The notes under the pieces: model-generated
The model's database searches: none
What the model was told of the DNA's origin: nothing
What the model saw: only the letters and a program-made list of their open reading frames with translations
Shown: positions 34,275-46,906 of the stretch, piece by piece
Position numbering within the stretch: the stretch's first letter is position 1
How the letters are laid out: every line of letters begins with the position of its first letter
Made by a program: the position numbers and the translations under genes
Source of the DNA: Silurus meridionalis
Taxonomy: Eukaryota; Chordata; Actinopteri; Siluriformes; Siluridae
DNA length: 64,000 nt
Assembly: GCF_014805685.1 (NCBI RefSeq)
Contig: NC_060893.1
Location: 14,103,773 to 14,167,772 of the forward strand
Reading direction: 5' to 3'

Positions 34275-37200
34275 ATAATTAAGCTGGTCTGTAAATTCAG
34301 TTTTTGACTTTTATCCTGTCTATAAGACAAAACCATTTGTAATGAAAAAGCACTTAAATCTGTGTCCAGACAAATGTGTAATAGGGTTCATGGTACACAA
34401 CTCAATATGTGATTCAGGTATCATACTTTATGGTACATGATGTATGTAACTGTGGTAATTTTATAATGATTATTTAACATTTTAATTAGGAGTTCATTCA
34501 ATTAGATTGTAGTTTTTAAACCTCAGACATTAAAATGTTTATAAAATGTTTAATAATGATAATAATGACACTTAATGTGACATAAGTGTGTCACATTTCA
34601 CAGTGAAAAAGTTTCCAGGCTTCTGGCAAAATGAGGCCAGCTATTCACAGTCATGCCAGGGAATCAAATTACTATGAGGCTGTAAAAAAAACTGAGTTTC
34701 TTGCTTTTTCCCTCACACATAGTGCACATAACAAATCAAAATATTTTAAACCTTTTTTTATGGAAAATAAATTATTCTTGCCTAATATAGACATTTTTAT
34801 TGGTGGATATTGATACACTTGCCCCTATAATATGTGCCATGTGACTGTTTATTCATAATTGCCCACACAAGATATATTTGAAAGACTTTATATAAAGCTA
34901 AAATGAACAAAATAATTTTTGTTGCATTTTTTTGTAGTAACAGAATGACATGGACAACATAATCCAAATGATTAGGAATATGGCATATACAATTCACAAA
35001 TACAATCTACCACTAATATTTTTTCAGTAAATCTTTAGTCCAGTAAAATTGTTAATTTTCAGCCCTTTCATTGCAATTGTATTCCTTTCCTCTTTGCAGA
35101 TGTGTCAGAAACACACAAAACAGCTTTCACTGCAGAAAGTGACACTCATTTCCAGACACACATTTTCAGTTTCAGTCAATTTCCCCTGACTGGATTCAGA
35201 CACCTGGTGGCTCCATGTATGGTGAAGGCTGTCTGGCGTTAATAGCCCCTGCCATGGCCACTTGTTTAGTGTCTGCTGTTCTTAAGTTACCTCTAGGAGC
35301 TCAAATGTGTGACCAAGCTGAGACGACTTGCTAAGAATATCTCCTGAATCTGGAGCCCTGAATGCAAGAGGATACTTAGCTATGTTAGCTGCACAAGATG
35401 AACACTGAGACACTCTCAGTTGTAAAATATGGCAATGAGCGAGGTAGCATTTTTAACCCTCCAGGAAACCATGTAGAGATTTACACTTGTATTTTTGAAG
35501 TATAATAAATTGCCTTGCGTGATTTAGTCATGGTATTGTATGCCTTGAAGTGGATTGAAGTTATCATAATCCCACATGTTTTTTCTGGCAGTGACATACT
35601 GCATACTTATCCAGAAATAAAAAAAGATAATAAATCCAGCCAACAGGATTGTTAAAGCTAACATGTTATTATGCCAATGATGTCATGACCCATTGCAGAT
35701 TCTTTCAAATGCAGGAAAGTGTGAGAAAACAGGCCTGAAAACAGCTGCTTCCACTCATTACAGAGAGCACACAGCGAGTGCAACACATCATAGAGAACAA
35801 AGCAGAGTTTATAAGACTTTAAATCTCCAACACATATATGAAAAAGCAGACTTAAAGCCTAGAGTTAGTAATATGTGATTTTTTGTAAATATGAAAGAAT
35901 TAGTAGCAACTTGATCCAAACTGAGATGGAGCAAGCTGTAATTACTGTGCTCTCACTGGGGGTTTAATGGGTGGTCTATGTTGACCATTAAATCCCACAC
36001 AGATTCAGTGTGCAGTTCAATTCTACCACCATCTGGTTAAACATATCACATGTAACAGAGCAGAGTGTGTCATATTTACACCAGCAAAATATTTTAGCAG
36101 TGCAGATGCACAGTCCAAAGATTTAAGAGAAAGTGACTATATGAGCGTACACTGTTAGTTGGCTTTACTTAAAACATATTTTTATGTGTTTACATAATAC
36201 CCCAATAAAAAATAAGTAATTTTAATACGAACTGTGTCATGACTTTAGCATTATAAGGTTACCTCTCATTCAGTCATAGTTTATATATAGTCTTATATCA
36301 GTAGGTCAAGCTGTACTATTAAGTGAGTGGGGTGACATGATTTTATTAAAAAAAATGTATTGTAACTTGTGTCAAATTGTTAAAAGTTTATTCACAGTGA
36401 GTCTGCTGCTAATGCCTGTTTTAGCATGCACTCTGATGCTATCAGCAGTGACAGAGCAAGCGGTACAGGAAGAGTGGGGAAATGACCTGCATTAACCTAT
36501 ACTCTAACCCCCAGTGCAACCCTCGTTTCCCAGACTGCATGAGATCATAGCATTCATCAGAAGCCTCAGGCAATTTTTTTTTTTTGTGGAAATTCACCCA
36601 GTGTCTCACATTCAAAAATAAAGAAAAGCTGTATTATTATAATTAACTTGTGTATTTGTCCTGTGCTCACTGCTTAAGTAGATATTTTCCCACAGACAGA
36701 GATTACACCAACCAATAAAAACTGGAATGTGTCTCATAACTTATTTTTTGTTTTGTTTTCACATAGCTATATTTTATGCATTTGCAATCAATATTTTATT
36801 AAAACTAATCTCATATAGTATATCATATTCAACCACTAGAGGGTGCATGGTGTTTACTTCTAACGTGCCCCAGACATGCCCCGCTATTGGTTTCTCTTTC
36901 TAAAAGTTTCAAGCTGTTTTTTTACTACAGATGGCAGGCCTACCACGAAAAACAATTTAATATCTAATGAACATTAAGCAGTTAAACAATGTTTTCCAAA
37001 ATAAATTCTTCCTGTGCTACGTTGTTTATTAAGTGGTTTGCTTTTTACCAGGACTGGTAGTATCTCATATCTTAAACATCATAGCTGAAACATGGCATGA
37101 TATCTAGCATATTAGTGCCTATGTAAAGTTAAAAACATTGTGTACATTTCCCACAGAAACATGGCTTTAGAAGAATGTAACAATCAACTTTCACCTTGTG

Positions 37201-39573
37201 CTTAATATATAAGCCTTTAAATGTGTTTTAAGTAATCCAAATAGTCTGCTGTTGAAACTCTTGATTAGAAATGTTCAGTTTAGTTTGCCATTATTCAAGG
37301 ATTAATTTAGAGTTTTTAGTGTTCCAAAGACCTTCTAGTTTGGTACTCTTTCTGATAAGGTAATTGTGCATAAAGTCCTAAAAGGAAAGATCCACCCTGA
37401 TTGATTTGCATGTGAATATTCATAATCAATACATGATCTTCAGTGCTGTTGGTGGTGGACTTTTTTGGTTTAAATTTCTTTCACTGGCATGGCATTCTAT
37501 TTTTGACTACCCACTGATGGCAGCGCCAGTAAGATTTAGCCCTTGCTTCAATACTGCCCAAAAAAAGAATCCTGTTCTGTAGTCCTGTAGCTCTGATCTC
37601 TGACCTCTATGACAACCTGATCTGTACATGCTGCTCTAACAAATCAGCTTCAAAGTTTTAACATTCATGCTAATAGTGTTGTCAATACCATTGTGCTTGT
37701 CCAATCACATATTGGAAACTAGTTTATCTGAATCTCAGCCCAACTGTTCCTTGTATCTGTATTGTGTGCTGGAACTTTGAGTCCAGCATTTCTTTCCAAT
37801 ATTTCATGTCTGGATTTCTCATGAATATGACATTGAGCAAAGTGCAGTGTCTCCCTGCAAAAATCTCTAAGAAATAATGAAAATACAGCATCAACCAGCA
37901 AAACAACTTAAGTGCAAATCTCACCTAATTTAAGCTGCAGTGGGTTTCAGAATAAGGGTTTCATTTAAGAGTTCCTACAGAGTCCTTTTAGAGTTCCAGA
38001 TGTAGACCTTATTTTTGAAGAATGTAACAGAATGCGAGAAGTCTGTTTATACTTGTTTATCTGCTGAAGGATTGGTAACAAATAGATTAAAACTGAGAGC
38101 TGATCTTTATCTGGCAAAAAAACAGTGACTATTAACTGTCCTGAGCTTAGCAGGGAGTCACAGAGGCTTCTGTTACTTTTCAAATCCACATAGCCATTTT
38201 CCCCTAAAACAATAGGCCTGTTTCCTTTCTTTCAAATTTTTTTCCCACAGTGATTTTCTGTGTAAGTCATTTGCAATTCTAAACCAAGCGCCGAAACCAG
38301 ATAAAAGATTATAATCTCTATATGTGTATAATGTTTAACTGAGTTTTGCATTCAATACATTCCTAATCATTAACAGAATATAATCCAGCTTTTAAAAGCT
38401 AAAATATTTATTTCAGGACCTGCCAAAGATCAGTATTTCATTAATAAACAATTAATAATAATTAATATGTATGTAAGGCATTGTTCTGTTTAACAGGAAG
38501 CATCAGCATTTTAAATATTAGTATATAAAGTGCATGGCAATTTATGTGGAAGAAAAAACAAATGTAAACTGGTTGCAGACTTAAAATGACATCAGCTCTG
38601 TTTGCACCCACTCACTAGACCACAGGAGACAAGTCACATGGCGAGTGATTATCGTTCAACGAATCAACATCACTTCTGTCTTATTATCTCAGCCTGTTGG
38701 TATGCATCCCCACACTGCTTTTATTCTAAATCACAGCAGGTTTACACACCTCTGGAGCTTTAAATTCACAAGGCTGACTATTGGAGCATTACTACTTTGG
38801 CTGTGTATAAAGTATGGTGTGCATGCTGTAAAGCTTTAGGTGGGGGCAGTAAAAGCCAGCAAGCCTCCGTAAAAATACCTAAACTAGCGAGGCAGGAGAT
38901 CCTGAGCAACATACAGAGAAGAAGACAACATCTAGATACATGTTGGATCATGATTGATTATAGGCTTGGGACGTTATGTAGTGTAGGAGATATACAACTG
39001 TTGAGTTGCTAAACTGTGTTAAGAAATGACACCATTGCTGAGAAGTGATGAATAATGTGAATGCAGGTTTCAAAAATGCTGGTTAGATTCTCTTGTTCTC
39101 TTTGATTAGGACATAAAGTTGAATGCAAGGATTTACATACAAAAGTAGAATAAAAAATAAATCTTGTGTATTACAATTTATAGCCTTTCCTTCTCTCATA
39201 AACATTCTCTCATAATTTAGCTATAACAGCCTGCTTCCTCTTTTCCATCCTTTCAAGGGCAGCTGTAATATTCTGATGTCATACTGACAATATTCTGCCA
39301 GATGTCATAGGCTACTCATGACTAATTCTTTTTCACATAATCACATATTGCTCATGTCACAAGGTCATGTTTAAATGCACTTTCACATATTTTCACATGA
39401 TCACATACAGTATGAGAAACATTTTCATGTGATTATTTAAAACAGAAGGAATTTTGAAGCTCTGAAAACATTTTTCTGCTTAATGTGATTTCTGTTACTT
39501 GCTTGCTATCTTGTTTCAGAATCTGTCCATTTTCACTCCGGAGCCATGGGGGAATACAAACATTTGCATTTAC

Positions 39574-39578
<5 letters not shown>

Positions 39579-39650
<72 letters not shown>
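39579..39650. repeat. (AT)n microsatellite
   Basis: About 35 AT units in intergenic DNA. Confidence 0.95.
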
Positions 39651-39653
<3 letters not shown>

Positions 39654-40715
39654 TGTTTTCTCTATTGTAAGTAAGTTAAAATGAAAGACAATAAATCATT
39701 CTTTCTAAGAATTATTTTCACTTATTATCTCACATTTTCCTATAAAATATATATATTAGAGGTAGAAATAGGATATGAGATTGAGAATCTTGAGAAGATT
39801 GAGAATTTCTGCTACCAGACCTACAGTACACAACATATGTGGAATGTAGCATTAGAGTGGCTTAGAAACCCTGACAAAGAAATATCCATCAGTTCAGCTC
39901 CTTAAAGCAACATGTTCATTTTTTAGTCCTGAATCACATACATGAACATTTTAAAGCAGAACTTGCTTTAATAGGCCCACAATGTGGGTGATTTTTTATT
40001 TTTCTTGTGCAATGATTCCTTGTCCAGTCCCTATGCATAATATAATTCAATTACCCAACGGTATTTAAGTAAAAGTTTTCTTTGGTACATTTTTATTTAT
40101 AATCCGTCATAACTCTTATGCTGTCATAGTATAGTCAAATGAATTATTCTGCCAGTTTTTATGTGGGAATTTAGACGGCCAAGAACAATTCTTAGTCGCA
40201 CAACAGGAGTCTTTCAAAAGTACCAAGTGCTAAACAGAAGATTTCTTTTGCACAGCTGTGATTCATTCCAGTTTTATGAACATGATGCTTCATTCGTTTT
40301 TTTGACACATTGTATTGCAATGATGCGGCTTTGTTTTGTTCTTTATCCGTTTCCAAACCCCACCACATGCAGCTGCAGCCTTGAACTTAAAACAAGGATA
40401 ATTACTATAGTCAAAAAACTTTCACAAAGACCTGTTTGTCGTGATTTCTAGAGAATAAGCGGTGATACTGACTTACTCCAATTGTAGCATGTTGATGTGA
40501 ACCGCATATGTTTTATGTATCTTTGTCACTGAATGTAAGTGATCAGTTTCAAAGAAACCATATGCATGCCAAGTTCTTATATTTCTGCTGCTGGACTCTG
40601 TAGGTGGGAAGTGATGAGAATGGCTATTTAAGATATATAGAGATTGCACATGATAGCATTTATTGTGTGGGTGCCTGTGTGTGTGTGTACATGAAGAATT
40701 GAACACAGGGTATGT

Positions 40716-40721
<6 letters not shown>

Positions 40722-40794
<73 letters not shown>
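40722..40794. repeat. (TG)n microsatellite
   Basis: About 36 TG units, flanked by TGAG variants on both sides. Confidence 0.95.
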
Positions 40795-40797
<3 letters not shown>

Positions 40798-42422
40798 GAG
40801 TGAGAGGGAGTGCATTCCTCACACTTAGTCATGGGTCAGCTCTGTGAGATGACTGGATTTATTTTCTATGATCAGCATAAGTTTCTCTTTCATCTCTGAG
40901 CTGAAACGAGCTCCACACAGTGTGGAGGAGGAAGAGTTACAAGGTCAGGGGTTGCATGTGTGTCCAGAGTTCCTGCACTCGTCCATCGCAACATAAATTC
41001 TTTTTAAAAAATGTCTTAATGATAAGCCATATATTTTGTCTATGGAAGGGTATTTATGGACTCTGGCTAATCTAGGTTATGAGGGGTCCTTTTTTGTTAC
41101 AATGACCAAATGACCTTTTAAAATGACCTTCTGTGGTCATGTGATCCTTTTTGTTTTGCTATAAATTTGTTACCAGAATATATAGTGATATACAGTATGT
41201 TTTCATAGTAACATCTTTGAAATTAGCCTTCTTTATAGCCAAAACCTATTTATCAGAAATCATATTCGTTGCTTTAAATACAAAAGCTCTGCATTTTATC
41301 TAAGTTTAATAAACCAGACTGCGTGTCTGTGAAGAATGCTGAAATCTTCCCTAGACAGATTTTGTTCTTTTGCCACTGTGTTTAGAGGTGGAGCAGCGTA
41401 GGTGATGACATTCCCAAGAGGCCCCAAGAGATGGAGGTGGGAATGGAGTAGAGAGACAAGAGACTGTTAAGGCTGTAACAATGCCAGAAGTAAGCATGTG
41501 AAAAGAATGCAGACCAAATGTGACGCTATTTGATACAGCTGTGGTTGTCTCATCTTAATGTTATCATCAGACATGGGAGATTATACAATAAAACCATTTT
41601 TTACTTGTAGATATTTACAAAGCTTCAGGATGTTAACGCTGTGTTGACTGAGTGTACTTCTCTTTGGAACAAACAGTTTACACAAAGTAACAACAAGCTT
41701 GTGAATTCTTGATCATTCACAATGTCATACATTTTAGTGTGCAGCATATTTGCTGTGGCCCATCCACAAAGAACAAAAAGAGGTTGCAAAAATATATATT
41801 CAACATTTAGATTCCTGTATTGCCATTGGTATCTACTATAATAAAAAAATCTCAGGGACAGGACTAAAGATCGTCTTTTTTTCTGGAATGTTTGAAACAT
41901 TCCACTTTTTATTTTGTGAACAATAGCACTTCATTCATTTTTGACCATTTTAGTAAAATTCAATGGTTAATAGATTATTGTATAAGATTATTTGTACTAT
42001 CGTTATGTCTCTGAAACAGTCCGAACACTCCAGTCAGTCACTTTAAGTATATCTGAAAACAGTGCCAGATGTTTCCACAACAATGCTCTTTTGCCTATGG
42101 AGGCTCATACCACATCATTGCCACATCATTTTCATTAAAACAATGTGGAATGAGCCACAGTGAGCAAATTTACACTGAGCATACAATGCAAGCAATTCAA
42201 GAATATAATTGCAATATACTTGCAACATGTCAGTAATAAGGTAATAAGTGCTAATCAGGGGATATAAAGGGTATCTACTTAGTATAGTTAGCTAATAATT
42301 TATTATCCCTTCTAATTGGCATTTTACATATCAGGACATAACAAAAAACATCTTGTCCTTATCAAGTCTTAGAATTAGCTAAATCTGATACCAGGTCATC
42401 TGATGCAGCACTACCTCACTTA

Positions 42423-42505
42423 CTGTCTTGAACAAATAGCTCCTACCTATCTTAGGGGTGCCCAAAACTCCCCTAAGATAGGTAGGAGCTATTTGTTCAA
42501 GACAG
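42423..42505. repeat. Perfect 36-bp inverted repeat (hairpin)
   Basis: The arm at 42423-42458 (starts CTGTCTTGAACAAATAGCTC, ends CTTAGGGG) is matched base for base by the complement at 42470-42505. Only 11 nt separate the arms (TGCCCAAAACT). It sits at the edge of the Tc1-like relic that follows. Confidence 0.97.
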
Positions 42506-42509
42506 TCAT

Positions 42510-43325
42510 TGTCTTGTTGGAAAACAAAGTATGGTCCCATTAAGTGCAAACTTGCAAAAGCTGGTTAAGTGTGCTCCTCACCTTCTCCTCCTCTATGCTT
42601 CCCAGTGGAAACCACTCATTTAGGAACTGTTTGTTTACCCTCTCTACTTCTATCAAGGACACGGCAGTTTGAACAAAAACTCTCAAATTTGGACTCATCA
42701 GACCAAAGGGCAGCGTTCCACTGATACAATAACCATTCCTTTTGTTTCTTGGACCAAGCAAGTCTCTTCTGCAAGTTGTTCTTCAGAAGTAATAGTTATG
42801 TTACTGCAATTCAACCATGAATGTCTGACTAATGTAGTCTCCTCTGAACACTGACCATTGAAATTTGCCTGCCAATCTATTTAGAGAAACGTTTATGTAT
42901 ATCAGTAGTTTCTGAGGCTGGTCATTCTGATAAATGTATCCTCTGCAGCAGAGGTAGCTCAGTGTCTTCCTTTCCTGGGACGGTCATCATGAGAGCTTGT
43001 TTCATAATGGAATTTCATCATAGAATTAATAATAGAACAATTGACTCTGTTCTCACCGTTTCCTCTGCACAAGACAGGTGATGGTGTAAAGCACATTAAG
43101 AATGCAAGAAATGTCACAAATGAACTGGTGACAAGACAAATCTTTTAACTGAAAACCATTCCAGGTGACTACCTCATGAATCTGATGAGAGAATGCTATG
43201 AGCTTGCAGGGCTGTCATTAAAGCTAAATGTAGCTACTTTGGATACCTTCAATATTAATGCGCAATGTGCAATAAAGAACAAACACTGAAGGATAAGGTG
43301 TGTCCAAACCTTTGGCACTTCAAAA
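42510..43325 (-). mobile_element. Decayed Tc1-like transposon, minus strand
   Basis: On the minus strand the sequence around 42940-42995 carries the remnants 'DDRPRKGRH' and 'DTFIRMTSLRN', and at about 42680-42720 'LWSDESKFE' can be read in broken frames. These are hallmarks of a Tc1-family transposase. Frames are shifted repeatedly and no full ORF survives. The right end 'gtgtgtccaaacctttggcac' resembles a Tc1-type terminus. Confidence 0.75.
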
Positions 43326-43332
43326 CTTTGAT

Positions 43333-43436
<104 letters not shown>

Positions 43437-43569
43437 ACTTTGTCATTGCATAGTACAGGTACACAGCAACGAAATGCAGTTTAGCATCTACCAGAAATGC
43501 AAATAGTAGCAATTGTGCAAACTGACAAGGGCAGAGAAATATGTTGTATAGCATGTCATATAACCCCGC

Positions 43570-43900
43570 CATTAGGGTTGCACAAGCCAGTGCACTCTTA
43601 GTGCTGGTCCCAAGCCCGGATACATGGGGAGGGTTGTGTTAGGAAGAGCATGCAGCGTAAAACATGTGCCAAATCAAGTATGCGGATCACTAATCAGAAA
43701 TGTATACCGTATTAGTCGGGGCCTGGGTTACCAATGACCGCCACAGGTATTTTTAGCCAACAAAGTACCAGTGGAAATTGGGCTACTGTTGGCCGAAAGA
43801 AAACATGCAGGTAGTTGGTTTGAAAGAGGCAGATGTAGAGGACAGAGTAGTTTTGAGAGGGATGATGTGCTGTGGTGACCCCTAAAGGGGAATACAGCAT
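43570..43900 (+). mobile_element. Internally deleted RTE-type LINE copy
   Basis: The left two-thirds match the 5' region of the LINE at 7100-9760: 'CGGGGCCTGGGTTACCAATG', 'ACCGCCACAGG', 'TTAGCCAACA', 'TACCAGTGGAAATTGG'. The right end is GCTGTGGTGACCCCTAAAGG, the LINE 3' terminus. The whole RT/EN body is missing. The segment 'GGTCCCAAGCCCGGATACAT' also occurs, diverged, in the SINE at 2643-2866, tying the SINE body and the LINE together. Confidence 0.8.
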
Positions 43901-43977
43901 GTGATATATGTATATGCATGTCCACAGCATGTCATACACAGCATGTCAGATACAGCATGTGATGTTAATTTTTTTTT

Positions 43978-44090
43978 ATTACATTTACATTTGCAGCATT
44001 TAGCAGACGCCCTTGTCCAGAGCGACGTACAAAAGTGCTTTGAGTCTCTAGCAATGAATAAATCTACACTGGTACGCTAGATTACAAACT
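43978..44090 (-). repeat. Fish LINE2/SINE-type 3' tail fragment
   Basis: On the minus strand it contains GTCGCTCTGGA-type sequence (here 'cgctctggacaagggcgtct' 'gctaaatgctg'). This tail is widespread in teleost SINEs and L2-like LINEs. No head or B-box is present. Confidence 0.75.
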
Positions 44091-44099
44091 TAATATAAA

Positions 44100-46600
44100 T
44101 ATAGCTCTTGAATTCTTTAAAGTATATATATTGGTCTGAGTGTTATATAGTCATCATGATATGTACAAAGACTAGAGAATGAATAGGAAACTGATTTCAC
44201 AGATATGGAAAACAGTACTTTAATGCCTTGAGGCTAGACATTCACTGAGTCATTATGCACATTACAGATGTACTGAGCTTGCTGAGATTTGCCTTGCTGT
44301 ATACAACATAAACATTACAGCATATTCTGTATACAGCATATGCATTACTTTTCTTTGTGACAGGAAGTGTTCTAATTCATTTCTCTGTTTTCCCACCAGC
44401 TGTAACACAACTGCAGGCTGCACATATTTTATGTCTCAGACTGTTGGCTGAAGACACTTTAGTGCAGCTGGGGTGTTGAGAGCTAATTCTTAAAGATTTC
44501 ATAAGCAGTAACAGAGTCTTTTCTCAGTGAGAATATGCTGTTTGCTTCCTCTGTGTTTTGTGTATTTGCTATAGTTTTTAAAGCTCCAATAAATATCCGC
44601 CCACCTACTGCTAATGTCCTTGACTGTGTACACAGAGTGGTCATTTCCCTTCACATGTGCTGCCCTTTGACTTCCAGCCTGAGGTAATTCTTCCTGTTTA
44701 TATTCATACAGCGTAGCTAGGATCCGTCCATATTAATAGATATTGCTACAGGAAACATTGAAATCTAGACTTGACACTTGTGTTGCTTCTTTGCATTTTC
44801 TTCCTTCATGATAAGTCCATCACTCCCACACTTCCTCTATTCTCCCACACATACAGACACACAAAGCAGAGACTGATGATCCGCCGGTGTCCTAATAATG
44901 CTCTAACTCTTACTGTGGGCACGCTGCCACAGCCTGGATGAAGTGTAAGAAGAATGGATGCTTGTTGTGTTTTGTTTATCTCTATGTCAGGAACTTTATT
45001 CAGTTCTACACTGTTTCCCTATGTAAGAAAATGTTTTGTCCTACAAGCCTCTCTTCAAGTCTACTTGAACAGTAGGATCATATCATAATGCCACTGATTT
45101 AGAAAAAGAACTGCTTACTGGCCCAGTAAAAGCCTTTTAAGCAGTATTTCCAGTGGAGTCTTTTGTTTTTCTAAATATCCACAAGAGCTTCTCTTTCAGT
45201 GTGGAAAAGAGGCATGGGTGTTGTTAACAAGACTGGACACTAAGGATGGATAAAACATGTTTCCCTTGTACAACATGTCATTATCGAGAACACAGCACCA
45301 CTTCAGTCCTGAATGGTGTGTTGTTTGCCATGGTAACACTGTTAATAGTGTTGCTGGGGTCTGAGGAATTGAATTAGTTCTATGTGAGTGTGTACATGTA
45401 CGCTGTAAGGCACAACAGGAGACGCTGGACATGAAGGGGTGAGAACTTGTAAGAAATATGTTTTTGTGGAGTGCTTTCCATGATTGAAACACAGGAGAAA
45501 ATTCAAGTAGGTGATGTTGAGGATGGTTGTCATTAAACAATGTGTCAACACAATTTCCTAAAGAATATACAAATGGATAGAAAGTCACTCAGCATACACA
45601 TTTACCACATGTATGTAATTCTACCACATTACATATGGCAGCACATCAACTAGTGTTTGTAGAGTGCTTATTTCAATTCAATTAAATTACATTTTATATG
45701 TACAACTCTTTTGGCAGTAGATCTTTTTAATAAAGCATTTGTACAGACATCTAGATATCTAGATTCAAATCCCTAATGAACAAGTCAGAGGCAAGACAAA
45801 AGAAAACTCTGTTGGAAGGGAGCTTTTTTATAAGGGAGACATATTGAGGGGAAACAGATTCAGCGTGGAATTCGTCTTATTGTTTGTAACACCAGTTAGT
45901 GGGATTATAAATAATTTATATTCTACAACTGTATAATTAAATACAACCCCATACCAACCTTAAGACCAGCACAAATGTTGGATTAGTGTAGCAACTGAAT
46001 ACTAAATACTGGTTTGACAGTCACTGGTTTTAGTTTTACAGACTGTAACATTATTCTAGAGCTGCTTTTCTATCATGGCTGGTATCTTGTGAAAGTCCCA
46101 GAACTACACAAATCTTCCAAAAAATCCTCATTCTGAATCTTTCACAGTGGAGTACACATTATTACACAATGGGTAACACTGTTTTTAGATTCTGGGGAAA
46201 AAAAAAAAAGATTTATTTGGAATTGCTATAGATTATTTAGATGAATATGAATTAAACACTAAATACATACATCCCTAGCAAATAAAAAAATTATACATTT
46301 CTATAAATCACATTTTAATTTCAATCACAGGTTCTTACATGACAGAATTTGCTGAATACAATGAGCTGTGTTTATATCACACACAAAAAAATAAGCACCA
46401 TAATTCATTCTGAATTCTGTAGTGTTTTCAATAGGCTCTGTTCATCCCATGCTTTTGAGTCTGCTGAGGGGATCTTGGGGCTGTGGAGGTGCATTAGTGG
46501 CATGGGGTGGAGGATATCATCTTACAATTCCCCCAGGAGCAGCCACATGACCTCACCAAGCTGGAGTAGGGAGGGGAAAAAAGATGTTGAACTACAGCCT
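44100..46600. other. Intergenic region, right part
   Basis: No gene recognised. Confidence 0.5.
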
Positions 46601-46614
46601 GAGGTCTCTCAATG

Positions 46615-46906
46615 AGAACCACATGCAGAGGCTAGGCAGAGAGAAAGAGGGAGGAGAGGTAAAAAGAGGAGGGGTGGAGGAAGGCTGTGACTAAAGCATG
46701 TCACTCTGAGAGGACTAAGCATTGTGTGGATCTCACTTGATATTTTTACCAGGCAGCATTGCGGACAGGACACAGTAAAAGTGCTCACAGGAAGAGTGCT
46801 AGGTAGAGAGCTCGGAAAGACACACAGGAGTACAGACATTCCAAAGGGCATAGAACAACTCTTTCAGCTCTACTAGTTTAGTAAAGAGCGACAAAAGGAA
46901 AGAGAG
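46615..46906 (+). promoter_or_regulatory. Candidate lsp1 promoter and 5' UTR
   Basis: A purine-rich, TATA-less stretch (46640-46690) with GAGGAA at 46677-46682 and CAGGAAG near 46786. These are ETS/PU.1-type cores, the kind expected for a leukocyte gene. The start site cannot be placed by eye. Confidence 0.4.

Larger units (their letters stand above)
33910..42420. other. Intergenic region, left part (tnni2 array to Tc1 relic)
   Basis: No exon set, RNA gene or full transposon could be supported. The clear structures are microsatellites at 34205, 39579 and 40722. The block at about 35090-35420 is less AT-rich than its surroundings and carries TTTCAGTTTC at 35164-35173 (complement GAAACTGAAA, an interferon-response-type IRF site). 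It is a candidate regulatory block only. Confidence 0.5.
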
